Below, piece by piece: positions 1 through 8,422 of a stretch of DNA of 64,000 bases. The notes below the pieces were generated by a model. It was not told the origin of the DNA. It worked only from the letters and a program-made list of their open reading frames with translations, and did no database searches. Position 1 is the stretch's first letter, and each line of letters begins with the position of its first letter. Source of the stretch: Arthrobacter gallicola (GTDB lineage: Bacteria > Actinomycetota > Actinomycetes > Actinomycetales > Micrococcaceae); contig NZ_JACSQD010000002.1 in the NCBI RefSeq assembly GCF_014836775.1, forward strand, positions 56,674 to 120,673. The letters run 5' to 3'. The position numbers and the translations under genes were made by a program.

Positions 1-31
<31 letters not shown>

Positions 32-59
32 CCGTGGTCGTCGTTGTTGAAGAGGGGTT

Positions 60-662
60 TTAGCTGGTCCGCCGGCGCTGCAGCCAGGGCTGCAGGAGCC
101 CGGTAACCCAGGGCAGTACCCAGTACGCCATGATCGGGGTGAGGATGGCCGTGGTGATGAGCACGCGCAGCGGCATCAGGATCTCATCCCAGCCCGGAAC
201 GGCGAGGCCGACCAGCCAGGTAAAGATGAGGTTGACCGGGAAAAACCCCAGCCAGATCGCTATGGCCTGCTTCCACCGCGGCGGCGTGAAGGAGGCCTTA
301 AGGTCAGTGGTGGCCGACGGCGCGTCGAACCAGCCCTCGATACCGGTGCGGCGGGTGACGGTGCGGTCTTCGACCAGATCCCGTCCCTTTGCCAGCCAGG
401 CCTGCCGGTGTTCGGAGTGCTCCCAGGCATCCAGTGAGGGCTCATCGGCGAAGCGGTACAGCATGTGCCATTCGTCGGAGGTGGCGGAGGCGCGGACCCA
501 TCCCGAGCCGAGGAAGCCGGGCCAGGTATTGGCGAGGTTGACGCCTTCCTGGACCCAGTGCGTGGCCTCGGACACGCGGCGGGGATCGACCCGCCGGGTG
601 ATGGAGACCGTCACCGCCTCCGGCCCCCGGGCCGGAAGGGTGTCAGTGTGCGTTGATGTCAT
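60..662 (-). CDS. Antibiotic biosynthesis monooxygenase (ABM) domain protein with membrane tail
   Basis: A 200-residue protein. Residues about 17-100 have the ferredoxin-like ABM pattern (VTVSITRRV at the start, GFLGSGWVR, then EWHMLYRFADEPSLDAW and a W/R-rich end). Residues about 132-190 form two hydrophobic segments separated by a short polar turn, ending in an Arg-rich tail. ABM domains are small dimeric folds found in haem-degrading and quinone-forming oxygenases. This soluble-plus-membrane layout occurs in uncharacterised actinobacterial proteins, and I cannot name a substrate. It stands alone, about 115 bp from the LysR gene on the same strand. Confidence 0.75.
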   Translation of the reverse strand: MTSTHTDTLPARGPEAVTVSITRRVDPRRVSEATHWVQEGVNLANTWPGFLGSGWVRASATSDEWHMLYRFADEPSLDAWEHSEHRQAWLAKGRDLVEDRTVTRRTGIEGWFDAPSATTDLKASFTPPRWKQAIAIWLGFFPVNLIFTWLVGLAVPGWDEILMPLRVLITTAILTPIMAYWVLPWVTGLLQPWLQRRRTS

Positions 663-777
663 GCCTTCCAGTATCCGGATCCCGGGCCGGTGCTCCGAAT
701 CTGCAGGTCAGCGGCCCGCAGGGAGCTCCGGGACCGCTCCCGGGGCCACTCCAGGGAGCGCCCCCGGGGCCGGACCG

Positions 778-1674
778 CTAGCCGTAGAGCTCGGCGGCAA
801 GGTCCAGCATGGCACTGACGCTTTGCGACGGGCGGACGGCGTCCGGCCAGACGATCGATACCGGGACCGGACGGACCGCCGGGCGGATCGGCCGCACCAC
901 AAGGGACCGCCCCTCGTAGGACTGCCCGCCGGCTGGCTGCTGAACCAGGATGGCGAAGCCCATGCCCCGCCCCACCAGGGAACGGGTCACCTCGTAATCG
1001 GTAGTCCGGAACCGGATATTCGGCTGCATGCCCGCGGCGTCGAACATGGTCATGGTGTTTTCGCGGCTGGGATTCACATCAAGCAGGATCATCGGTTCCG
1101 CGGCGACATCAGCCAGAGCGAGGTCCTCGCGGTCAGCCAGCGGATGGTCCGCGGAGAGCACGATCGATGGCTCCGCATCGTAGAGCTTCTGCCGGTTCAG
1201 GCCGGCCGGGAGGGAGAGATCGTAGGCAATGGCGACGTCGAGCCGGCCGCTTGCAAGCCGGCGCTGCACCTCGGTCTGCGGGCCGTCGAAGAAATCGAGC
1301 TGTACCAGGGGATGGCGCCGCCCGTAGTGGTCAATCAGCCGGGCAAGGACCGTGGGGGCCAGCGTCAGGTAGCAGCCGAGGGTCAGGGAGCCGCGGAGTT
1401 CCGCGCCGGCGTCACCGGCATGCAGCTCCAGGTCCGTGGCTTCCACCAGCAGGGACTTGGCGCGGGTCAGCACGTACTGTCCGGCAGCCGTGAGTGTGAC
1501 GCCGTGGGCCTTGCGGCGGATCGTCAGTTGGGCATCAAAAACCCGTTCCAGGTTGTTGACCGCACCGGATACCGCGGACTGGGAGACGTGCAGGGACCCG
1601 GCCGCCGCGGCGATGCTGCCCTGTTCGGCCACGGCCACGAAGGCCTCCAGCTGCCGCAGTGTATACCGGGCCAT
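778..1674 (-). CDS. LysR-family transcriptional regulator
   Basis: A 298-residue protein with an N-terminal winged helix-turn-helix (residues 1-62: TLRQLEAFVAVAEQGSIAAAA, then VSQSAVSGAVNNLE) and a periplasmic-binding-like effector domain from about 90. Length is normal for the family. It is transcribed away from the P450 operon, with 133 bp between the two start codons. LysR genes in this arrangement usually control the divergent operon in response to its substrate, so the likely target is the P450-ferredoxin-reductase-transporter set (inference). The ATG at 1674 has GAGG six bases upstream. Confidence 0.88.
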   Translation of the reverse strand: MARYTLRQLEAFVAVAEQGSIAAAAGSLHVSQSAVSGAVNNLERVFDAQLTIRRKAHGVTLTAAGQYVLTRAKSLLVEATDLELHAGDAGAELRGSLTLGCYLTLAPTVLARLIDHYGRRHPLVQLDFFDGPQTEVQRRLASGRLDVAIAYDLSLPAGLNRQKLYDAEPSIVLSADHPLADREDLALADVAAEPMILLDVNPSRENTMTMFDAAGMQPNIRFRTTDYEVTRSLVGRGMGFAILVQQPAGGQSYEGRSLVVRPIRPAVRPVPVSIVWPDAVRPSQSVSAMLDLAAELYG

Positions 1675-1729
1675 GCATAACCTCGCTAAAACCGTGGATG
1701 GTGGACTCTTTCTTGTACTTTACCGGGGA

Positions 1730-1735
1730 TATGAT
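1730..1735 (+). promoter_or_regulatory. Candidate -10 of the first P450 operon
   Basis: TATGAT is a near-consensus -10 hexamer in the LysR/P450 intergenic region, giving a 5' UTR of about 65 nt. A perfect 10-bp palindrome, GAGTCGACTC, lies downstream at 1759-1768 and could be a regulator site. No convincing -35 is visible, as expected for an activator-dependent promoter. Confidence 0.4.
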
Positions 1736-1807
1736 CCACACCACACTTGGTCTCAGACGAGTCGACTCAGATGTGTTGACGTGGACCCTTCCACCAGGAG
1801 ACCAAAG

Positions 1808-3106
1808 ATGACCTTCCCGGGAACAACGGAAACCACCGGCTGCCCCTTCACCGGAGCAGGCAGTAAAGCCGGAACCGCTGTCGATCCCCTGCCCGCTCCC
1901 CCGCTCCCCGCTCCGGCAGCGGACAACCCACCACCCCGGGACGCCCCGGTGGCCGACTGGGTCACCATCCCGGACCTGTACCGGGACCCGTTCCCGATCT
2001 ACCGCCGCATGCGTGAAGAAGCGCCGGTCCACTGGGTCCCCGCCGTCAACCGCTACATGGTGACCAGCTACGCGGCGTGCCACACGATCGAGCAGGACGC
2101 AGAGACCTTCTCCGCTAATGAAACGGGCTCGCTCATGAAGCGTGCCATGGGCCACTCGATGCTGCGCAAGGACGACCCGGAGCACAAGCGGGACCGCGAC
2201 TCCTACGGCAGCACGCTGCGGCCCGGGACCATCAAGAATCACTGGAATGCGGTCTTCGAGGCCAACAACGAGAAGTACCTCGGCGAACTGGAGCGGAAGG
2301 GGCCGGGTGCCGACTTCGTCTGGGACTACGCGGCACCGTACGCAGCGGAGAACCTGCGGCTGATCTGCGGCTTCCACAACGCCACGCAGGCGGACATGCA
2401 GCGCTGGAGCCAGACCATGATCGACGGCACGGGCAACTACGCCGACGACGCCGGGGTCTGGGCCAAAAGCGCGCAGTCCTCCGCCGAGGTGGACACCGCC
2501 ATCGATGAGATGCTGCCCTACCTCAAGGACCACCCGGACCACTCGCTGCTCTCCGGGCTGGCGTCCCTGCCGATCCCCCTGGAAGCGATCCGCGCCAACC
2601 TGAAGATGACCATCGGCGGCGGCCTGAACGAACCGCGCGATGTGCTCGCCACCACGGTCTGGGCGCTGCTCAACAATCCCGGCCAGCTGGCCTCTATCAA
2701 CGGGGATCCGAAACGCTACGCCACGGCCTTCGAGGAATCCGTCCGCTGGGTGGCGCCGATCGGCATGTACCCGCGGGAGGTCACCCGGGATACCGTCCTG
2801 GACGGTGTCCGGCTGCCCCGGGGAGCGCGGGTGGGCGTCGTCCTCGGCGCCGCCAACCGCGACCCGCTGGTCTTTGAGGACCCCGAGACCTTCAACATCG
2901 ACCGGCCCAAGAAGCCGCACCTGGGCTTCGGCGGCGGCGCGCATTTCTGTGCCGGTACCTGGGTAGCCCGGGCACAGGTGGCGCAGGTGGCCATGCCCGC
3001 TCTCTTCGACCGTCTCCCCGGCCTCCGCCTGGACCCGGAGAACGCCTCTATCGACGCCGGCTGGGTCTTCCGCGGCCTGGTCAAGATGCCCGTCATCTGG
3101 GGCTGA
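1808..3106 (+). CDS. Cytochrome P450 (class I, catabolic type) with unusual I-helix
   Basis: The reading frame is open from 1436, but the ATG at 1808 has AGGAG seven bases upstream and gives a normal 432-residue P450. The haem loop FGGGAHFCAGTW places the thiolate ligand at Cys381. The I-helix reads GGGLNEPRD around Asn274-Glu275-Pro276, so the usual acid-Thr pair (as in AGxDT) is absent. From memory, guaiacol O-demethylase GcoA (CYP255A) has a comparable Gln-Glu-Pro, and the C-terminal GWVFRG also recalls it. Clustering with ferredoxin, reductase and transporter indicates a class I system for an imported small, probably aromatic or ether, substrate. The substrate assignment is inference. Confidence 0.88.
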   Translation: MTFPGTTETTGCPFTGAGSKAGTAVDPLPAPPLPAPAADNPPPRDAPVADWVTIPDLYRDPFPIYRRMREEAPVHWVPAVNRYMVTSYAACHTIEQDAETFSANETGSLMKRAMGHSMLRKDDPEHKRDRDSYGSTLRPGTIKNHWNAVFEANNEKYLGELERKGPGADFVWDYAAPYAAENLRLICGFHNATQADMQRWSQTMIDGTGNYADDAGVWAKSAQSSAEVDTAIDEMLPYLKDHPDHSLLSGLASLPIPLEAIRANLKMTIGGGLNEPRDVLATTVWALLNNPGQLASINGDPKRYATAFEESVRWVAPIGMYPREVTRDTVLDGVRLPRGARVGVVLGAANRDPLVFEDPETFNIDRPKKPHLGFGGGAHFCAGTWVARAQVAQVAMPALFDRLPGLRLDPENASIDAGWVFRGLVKMPVIWG

Positions 3107-3131
3107 AACCCCGTTTTTTGCTAGGAGAACC

Positions 3132-3455
3132 ATGAACACCATTACCTTTATCCAGCCCTCGGGCGCGCCCGCCGTCGTCACCGTTGAGCCCGGCACGTCC
3201 CTGATGCGCGCTGCCGTGACCAACGGCGTTGACGGGATTGTTGGCGAATGCGGCGGCCAGGCCATGTGCGCCACCTGCCACATCTACGTCCGCCCGGAAT
3301 TCGCCGGTGCCCTGCCGGCAATCAGTGACGACGAGGAAGAGATGCTCGACTGCACCACCGCCGAGCGGACCGACCGCTCCCGGCTCGGCTGCCAGGTCAA
3401 GGCCTGCACCGAGCTGGACGGCATCGTCGTCGACGTCCCCTCGGACCAGGTGTAG
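3132..3455 (+). CDS. [2Fe-2S] ferredoxin, adrenodoxin/putidaredoxin type
   Basis: A 107-residue soluble ferredoxin. Cluster ligands Cys40, Cys46, Cys49 and Cys87 give the vertebrate-type spacing C-x5-C-x2-C-x37-C, within GECGGQAMCATCH and GCQ. These proteins shuttle single electrons from an FAD reductase to a P450. It starts 25 bp after the P450 stop with AGGAG upstream, and its stop is 3 bp before the reductase start, so the three genes are one operon. The cognate partner is the P450 at 1808. Confidence 0.93.
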   Translation: MNTITFIQPSGAPAVVTVEPGTSLMRAAVTNGVDGIVGECGGQAMCATCHIYVRPEFAGALPAISDDEEEMLDCTTAERTDRSRLGCQVKACTELDGIVVDVPSDQV

Positions 3456-3458
3456 CGC

Positions 3459-4697
3459 ATGCCGGTCGTCATCATTGGCGGAGGGCAGGCCGGACTGCAG
3501 GTTGCAGACAGCCTGCGCGGCGGCGGTTACACCGGCACCGTCACGATTGTGGCGGACGAGCCGGGCCTGCCCTACCAGCGTCCCCCACTGTCCAAGGACT
3601 ATCTGGCAGCCGGCGCGGATCCGGCACCGCTTCCGCTGCGGGCCGCCTCGTTCTTCCCTGAGAAGGACATCGCGCTGCACGACGGCGTCAGCGCCGTTTC
3701 GGTGGACCGGGCGGCCAGGACGGTAGCCCTCAGCGATGGCAGCATCCTGCTCTATGAGCACCTGGTCTTCGCCACCGGCGCAGCCAACCGCTTCCTGGGC
3801 TGCGACGGCGCGGAACTGCCCGGGGTGCACGGGCTTAAGACCCTGGCCGACGCCGAAGCCCTGCACGCCGCGCTGCCGGCAGCCCGTGACGTTGTGGTGG
3901 TGGGAGCAGGCTTCATCGGCCTGGAATTCGCGGCCGCGGCCCGGGCCCGGGGCTGCAGCGTCACCGTCCTGGAATTCGCCGCCCGTCCAATGGGACGGGC
4001 ACTGAGCCCGGCGATGAGCGACTGGTTCACCGCCGCACACGCGGAACTGGGGGTTCGGCTGCAGCTGGGCGAAGGCATCGCTCATTTTGAGGCCGGACCT
4101 GACGGCCGGGTGATGGCAGCCGTCTCCACCACCGGTGCCCGCTATCCGGCGGACCTGGTGGTCGCCGGCGTCGGCGTCGTCCCCAATGATTCGCTGGCTG
4201 CCGCGGCGGGGCTGGAAACCGCCAACGGCATCGTGGTGGACGAGGCACTGCGGACCGCTGACCCGGCGGTCCTCGCCGTGGGAGACTGCGCCAGTTTCCC
4301 CTCCGTCCACGCCGGCGCCCGAAACCGGCTGGAGTCCGTGCAGAATGCGACGGACCAGGGACGGCACGCCGCCCAGACCATCCTCGGGGCGCCGTCCGCC
4401 TACACCGAACTGCCATGGTTTTGGAGCACACAGGGAAGCCTGCGACTGCAGATCGCCGGCCTTTCCACCCCCGGGGACACCACCGTCATCAACGGGGACC
4501 CGGCTGCCGGCAAATTCTCCATCCTGTGTTTCCGGGACGGGCGGCTCGCCGCCGTCGAGTCCGTCAATTCACCCGGGGATCATCTGGGCGCCCGCAAGCT
4601 CCTGGCCGCCGGCCGCGGCCCCTCCCCCGAGGAAGCGGCAGCACCAGGCTTCAGCCTCAAGGCCTACGCCCGGCAAGCCGCGCCCAGTCCCGTCTAG
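3459..4697 (+). CDS. NAD(P)H-dependent ferredoxin reductase (putidaredoxin reductase type)
   Basis: A 412-residue FAD flavoprotein. The N-terminal FAD Rossmann motif is VVIIGGGQAGLQVA. LPYQRPPLSK is the family hallmark. A second Rossmann motif, VVVGAGFIGLEFA, is the NADH site, and AVGDCA near residue 270 contacts FAD. It passes electrons from NAD(P)H to the ferredoxin encoded 3 bp upstream. The C-terminal WFWSTQGSLRLQIAG segment is typical of the family. It is the last enzyme gene of the P450 operon before the transporter. Confidence 0.93.
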   Translation: MPVVIIGGGQAGLQVADSLRGGGYTGTVTIVADEPGLPYQRPPLSKDYLAAGADPAPLPLRAASFFPEKDIALHDGVSAVSVDRAARTVALSDGSILLYEHLVFATGAANRFLGCDGAELPGVHGLKTLADAEALHAALPAARDVVVVGAGFIGLEFAAAARARGCSVTVLEFAARPMGRALSPAMSDWFTAAHAELGVRLQLGEGIAHFEAGPDGRVMAAVSTTGARYPADLVVAGVGVVPNDSLAAAAGLETANGIVVDEALRTADPAVLAVGDCASFPSVHAGARNRLESVQNATDQGRHAAQTILGAPSAYTELPWFWSTQGSLRLQIAGLSTPGDTTVINGDPAAGKFSILCFRDGRLAAVESVNSPGDHLGARKLLAAGRGPSPEEAAAPGFSLKAYARQAAPSPV

Positions 4698-4762
4698 ACG
4701 TTCCGCCCGCTTTTCCGTTCCACCGTCCGCAGTTCCGCATCACTTCACCATCTGGAGACCCC

Positions 4763-6148
4763 ATGAGCACACCACGGACCGACGCCGGTTCCCGGAGGAC
4801 GCAGCGCCGCGTTGCCTTCGCCACGATCGTCGGCACAACCATCGAGTGGTACGACTTCTTTATCTATGCCACGGCCGCGGGCCTGGTGTTCGCCCAGGTG
4901 TTCTTCGCACCAGCCGGCGAGTCGATCGGCCTGCTGCTCGCTTTTGCGTCCGTGGGCATCAGTTTCCTGTTCCGGCCCCTGGGTGCTTTCCTGGCCGGGC
5001 ATTTCGGCGACAAGATCGGCCGGCGTCCGATGCTGGTCCTGACGCTCATCCTGATGGGCATCTCCACAACCCTGATCGGTGTCCTTCCCACTTACGAAAC
5101 GGCCGGGTTGCTGGCACCGGTGGTGCTGCTGCTGCTGCGAATCCTGCAGGGCATTTCCGCCGGCGGCGAGTGGGGCGGCGCCGTCCTGATGGCGGTGGAG
5201 CATGCTCCGCCCAGCCGCCGCGGACGGGCCGGGTCCTTCCCGCAGCTCGGCGTTCCCCTGGGCATGCTGCTCGCCTCCGGTGTGACCGCTGTGATGACTG
5301 GCTGGGTTTCCCCGGGCGACGCATTCATCGAATGGGGCTGGCGGGTGCCGTTCCTGCTCAGCATCGTGCTGATTGTGGTGGGCTACCTGGTGCGCCGGGC
5401 GGTGGAGGAATCCCCGATCTTCACGGAAATTGCCGAAAAGAAGCAGCAGACCAAAGTGCCCGTCGCCGAGCTGTTCCGCAAGCACTGGCTTCTGGTGATC
5501 CTGGCCGCCCTGGTCTTCGCGGGCAACAACGCCGCCGGCTACATGGCGACCGGAGGATTCATCCCCAGCTACGCCACCGGGGAAAAAGTAGGCCTGGACC
5601 GCACTGACGTCCTCCTGGCCATCACCTTCGCCGCCGCGATGTGGTTCATTTTCACCCTGCTCTCCGGCTTCGTTGCCGACACCATCGGCCGGAAGCGGAC
5701 CTACCTCATCGGGTTCTCCGTCCAGGCACTGATGGTCTTCCCGCTGTTCTGGCTGATCGACACCGGGTCACTGCCGATGCTCTACCTGGCGCTGGGCCTC
5801 TTCGCGATCGGGCTGGGTATGAGCTACGGACCGCAGGCCGCCTGGTACAGCGAGATCTTCCCGGCCTCCGTCCGGTTCTCCGGGGTCTCGATCTCCTACG
5901 CGCTGGGAGCGATCCTGGGCGGGGCGTTTGCGCCGACCATCGCGCAGGCCCTGATCAATTCCACCGGAACCAGCGCGTCGGTGTCCCTGTACCTGCTGGG
6001 CATGACCGTTGTGTCGATTGCCGCTGTGCTCGTACTGCGGGACCGGCCGGGTATCGACCTGTCCATCAACAACCAGGCCGAGCAGGAGGTCGGTGCCACC
6101 GTTTTCGACAAGCGGCGGGCTCCGGCGTTCGAGAAGGTCAACAACTAG
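4763..6148 (+). CDS. MFS transporter, metabolite:H+ symporter (MHS) family
   Basis: The frame is open upstream, but the ATG at 4763, preceded by TGGAG, gives a 461-residue protein starting just before the family signature TTIEWYDFFIY. About twelve membrane segments are visible, with the MFS loop GDKIGRRPML after TM2 and DTIGRKRTYL after TM8. MHS carriers such as ShiA, KgtP and ProP import organic acids or zwitterions with protons. It lies 65 bp after the reductase on the same strand and probably imports the P450 substrate or exports its product (inference). Confidence 0.88.
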   Translation: MSTPRTDAGSRRTQRRVAFATIVGTTIEWYDFFIYATAAGLVFAQVFFAPAGESIGLLLAFASVGISFLFRPLGAFLAGHFGDKIGRRPMLVLTLILMGISTTLIGVLPTYETAGLLAPVVLLLLRILQGISAGGEWGGAVLMAVEHAPPSRRGRAGSFPQLGVPLGMLLASGVTAVMTGWVSPGDAFIEWGWRVPFLLSIVLIVVGYLVRRAVEESPIFTEIAEKKQQTKVPVAELFRKHWLLVILAALVFAGNNAAGYMATGGFIPSYATGEKVGLDRTDVLLAITFAAAMWFIFTLLSGFVADTIGRKRTYLIGFSVQALMVFPLFWLIDTGSLPMLYLALGLFAIGLGMSYGPQAAWYSEIFPASVRFSGVSISYALGAILGGAFAPTIAQALINSTGTSASVSLYLLGMTVVSIAAVLVLRDRPGIDLSINNQAEQEVGATVFDKRRAPAFEKVNN

Positions 6149-6169
6149 CCTCCGGCCCTCCTGGTGCTG

Positions 6170-6928
6170 CTAGCCGAACAGCGCAGCGCCCTGCTCGGCG
6201 AGCAGCACCAGGGACAGGCAGACCATGATGATGCCGCTGGCCAGGGTGACGGCGCGGGCTCCGGCGGGCCGGGAGCGCAGCAGCCGGCGGGCAGCGAGCG
6301 CCACGCAGGTGTAGATAACCACGGACACCGCGAAGTGGGACAGGCCGAGGATCAGTGACTGCAAAGGGACCGCCAGGACGGAGCCGGCATCAACGAACTG
6401 CGGGATCAGTGCCAGGTAGAGCAGCAGCGCCTTGGGGTTCGTGGCGCTGGTGCCGAGTCCTTTCAGGAAGTCCGTGCGTGCGGCAGGGTGCGCCGGTGCC
6501 GGTGCAGCCACGGCAATGCTCCCCGCCGTGCCCGGCCCGGCACCCAGGCCAGCGGCGGTCACGGCACGCCCACCCGCCGCCGTCGTCCCGGGAACGGCAG
6601 CCGCTGCTGCGGGAGCCGCCGTCGTCGTATCCGCTGTGAAGCCGGCCGAACGCCAGGTGCGCATCGTCGAGATACCGAGCCACAAGAGGTACGCCGCGCC
6701 CAGGAGGGTAATGCCCACCAGCAGCTGCGGAGTGGCGGCAATCAGCGCGGCCAGCCCGGCGACGATCAGCGCGGTGTGAAACAGGTAGCCGACGGACAGC
6801 CCGGCTACGGCCGGGGCAATCCGGTTGCCGCGCAGACCGGCGGAGATGCTGTACGCCCAGTCAGCACCGGGGGTCATGGCCAAGGTGATAGAGACGGCCG
6901 CGAAGCCCGCGAGCAGCGATAAATCCAT
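6170..6928 (-). CDS. LysE-family amino-acid exporter
   Basis: A 252-residue membrane protein with the RhtB/LysE opening (LAMTPGADWAYSISAGLRGNR) and about six membrane segments. Family members are usually 200-215 residues. The extra length is an Ala/Pro/Gly/Thr-rich low-complexity insert at about residues 97-150, between TM3 and TM4, just before the conserved GLGTSATNPKALLL. It is divergent from an Lrp/AsnC regulator 80 bp away, the standard arrangement for exporters induced by an amino acid. It ends 21 bp from the convergent MHS transporter. Confidence 0.88.
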   Translation of the reverse strand: MDLSLLAGFAAVSITLAMTPGADWAYSISAGLRGNRIAPAVAGLSVGYLFHTALIVAGLAALIAATPQLLVGITLLGAAYLLWLGISTMRTWRSAGFTADTTTAAPAAAAAVPGTTAAGGRAVTAAGLGAGPGTAGSIAVAAPAPAHPAARTDFLKGLGTSATNPKALLLYLALIPQFVDAGSVLAVPLQSLILGLSHFAVSVVIYTCVALAARRLLRSRPAGARAVTLASGIIMVCLSLVLLAEQGAALFG

Positions 6929-6996
6929 CCCTTAACCCTAGTAATCCGACGGCGATAAGTGCTTACCGATTAATGCCTGCCAGGGGTGTTCAACAG

Positions 6997-7002
6997 TATG
7001 AT
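6997..7002 (+). promoter_or_regulatory. -10 element of the Lrp gene, leaderless type
   Basis: TATGAT is followed six bases later by the GTG codon at 7009, in frame with the Lrp-family protein, so transcription would begin on or next to the start codon. No Shine-Dalgarno sequence precedes the GTG, which fits a leaderless mRNA. Confidence 0.55.
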
Positions 7003-7008
7003 TCTTGC

Positions 7009-7458
7009 GTGATTGACGATATCGACCGGGAAATATTGCGCCTGCTGCAAATCGATGGACGAATGACTGCCACCGCCCTGGCCAGCGAGGTAGGCCTTAC
7101 CGTGGCGCCGTGCCACCGCCGGATCAAGGAGCTGGAGCGCAGCGGCGTGCTCACCGGATACCGCGCCGTCGTGGATCCGGCCGCCGTCGGGCTCACCTTC
7201 CAAGCCCTGGTGTTCGTCACCTTGCGTGACCGGCAGCAGATGCTCACCTTCGAGGACGAGGTGGGCCGGATCGAGCAGATAGTCAAAGCGGACAGGCTCT
7301 TCGGCGAACCGGATTTCCTGCTCAAGGTGATCGCCGCAGACCTGCAGGCTTACCAACGGTTCTACGACGAGGTGCTGGTGGGGCTTCCCGGCGTCGAAAA
7401 GCTGACCAGCACCATCGTGATGAAGACGGTGAAGGAGGAGGGAGCCCTCCCCCTGTGA
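7009..7458 (+). CDS. Lrp/AsnC-family regulator
   Basis: From the GTG at 7009 the protein is 149 residues: IDDIDREILRLLQIDGRMTATALA is the Lrp helix-turn-helix, followed by a RAM/AsnC ligand domain with the usual GEPDFLLKV and LPGVEKLTSTIVMK. An ATG at 6973 would add 12 residues unlike the family, and a TATGAT -10 sits within that extension, so I prefer the GTG. It is divergent from the LysE exporter and likely induces it on binding its amino acid (inference from the arrangement). Confidence 0.85.
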   Translation: MIDDIDREILRLLQIDGRMTATALASEVGLTVAPCHRRIKELERSGVLTGYRAVVDPAAVGLTFQALVFVTLRDRQQMLTFEDEVGRIEQIVKADRLFGEPDFLLKVIAADLQAYQRFYDEVLVGLPGVEKLTSTIVMKTVKEEGALPL

Positions 7459-7491
7459 CCCTCGGGCCCTTCCCCGCGTAGATTGGACCCC

Positions 7492-8166
7492 ATGCCAGTG
7501 CAGCAGCAGGAACTTGCCGTCAACGTGGGAGACGGGACTGTCACCGCCATGTTTGCGCGGCCCGATGACGCGTGGGCGTCCATGGTGGTCGCCCACGGTG
7601 CCGGGGCGGGAATGGAGCATCCGTTCCTCACCGGGTTTACCAACGCAATGAACGACGGCGGCGTGGCCACCTGGCGCTTCAACTTCCCCTACCGCGAGGC
7701 CGGGAAGAAGTTCCCCGACCGCGCCCCTGCGGCGATCGCCACCTGGCGCGCGGTGATGTTCGCCGCGGAGGATAACGCCGGCGGGGTGCCGGTGTGGGCG
7801 GCGGGAAAGTCCTTCGGCGGCCGGATGGCGTCCATGGCCGTGGCCGAGGGGATGCACGCGGCCGGGCTGGTGTATCTGGGCTATCCGCTGCACCCGCCCG
7901 GCAAGCCGGACAAGCTGCGGGATGAGCACCTGTACGGGCTGACCCTGCCCATGCTGTTCCTGCAGGGCACCCGGGATCCGTTTGCCCTGCCCGGGGAGCT
8001 GGAGCCGATCGCTGTGCGGATCGGCCCGAATGCCGTAGTGGAGCGCATCGAGGGCGCCAACCACATGTTCGAGGTGCGCGGGCAGAAGCGTTCCCAGTCG
8101 GATATCGGTGCCTCCCTGGCGGCTCCGGTGCTGGAGTTTATGCGGGCGCATCCGCCTGCGGGGTAA
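7492..8166 (+). CDS. Alpha/beta hydrolase, KANL3/Tex30-like
   Basis: A 224-residue single-domain hydrolase. Predicted triad: Ser107 in AAGKSFGGRM, Asp162 in QGTRDPFA and His191 in EGANHMFEV. The AHGAGAGMEHPF oxyanion region and the CHHPPGKPD-like segment (YPLHPPGKPDKLR) are typical of the KANL3/Tex30 family, related to dienelactone hydrolases. The physiological substrate is unknown. TAGATT at 7479-7484 lies seven bases before the ATG, so this mRNA may also be leaderless. It follows the Lrp gene by 33 bp. Confidence 0.82.
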   Translation: MPVQQQELAVNVGDGTVTAMFARPDDAWASMVVAHGAGAGMEHPFLTGFTNAMNDGGVATWRFNFPYREAGKKFPDRAPAAIATWRAVMFAAEDNAGGVPVWAAGKSFGGRMASMAVAEGMHAAGLVYLGYPLHPPGKPDKLRDEHLYGLTLPMLFLQGTRDPFALPGELEPIAVRIGPNAVVERIEGANHMFEVRGQKRSQSDIGASLAAPVLEFMRAHPPAG

Positions 8167-8254
8167 GGGCGGCTTTTCGGCGCGAAAACCCTCCGTTATG
8201 GGACAACTCGACCCCTTTGGGTTAAAACATCCGCGGCGCGCCGGAGGGAAACCC

Positions 8255-8356
8255 CAAACCGGCCGGAAAGTCTCAAACCGGAGGAAAAAGGTGCCACAAA
8301 CCGTCCGGAGTTTCCCAAACCGGAGGGCAACGCGCCACAAACCGGAGGGGTTCCAT
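8255..8356. repeat. Two-tier tandem repeat, about 42-bp period
   Basis: Five copies of CAAACCGG (one with a terminal T) start at 8255, 8274, 8297, 8316 and 8338. Spacings alternate 19, 23, 19 and 22, so pairs repeat every 41-42 bp. The short-spaced copies are followed by CCGGA. The long-spaced copies are followed by GGAGG and end in GCCAC. The array fills the centre of a 256-bp gene-free stretch between two convergent genes. Read on the minus strand it presents repeated CCTCCGGTTTG, which is anti-Shine-Dalgarno-like. No reading frame of note crosses it. Confidence 0.75.
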
Positions 8357-8422
8357 AAGCACCGATGCCTGGGCTGCACGCATGCCGGGACGGGCCAGTA
8401 CGCTGCGGACACATCCGCCTGG

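Noticed and set aside
130..1680. 516-codon plus-strand frame
   Set aside because: It is antisense to the ABM and LysR genes, with composition of a GC-rich shadow frame and no family pattern.
1436..1807. N-terminal extension of the first P450
   Set aside because: The frame is open to 1436 but crosses the divergent LysR gene. The translation is not P450-like, and a strong ribosome site points to ATG 1808.
8255..8356. CRISPR array
   Set aside because: Repeat cores are only 8 bp, spacers are related to each other, and no cas gene is in the window.
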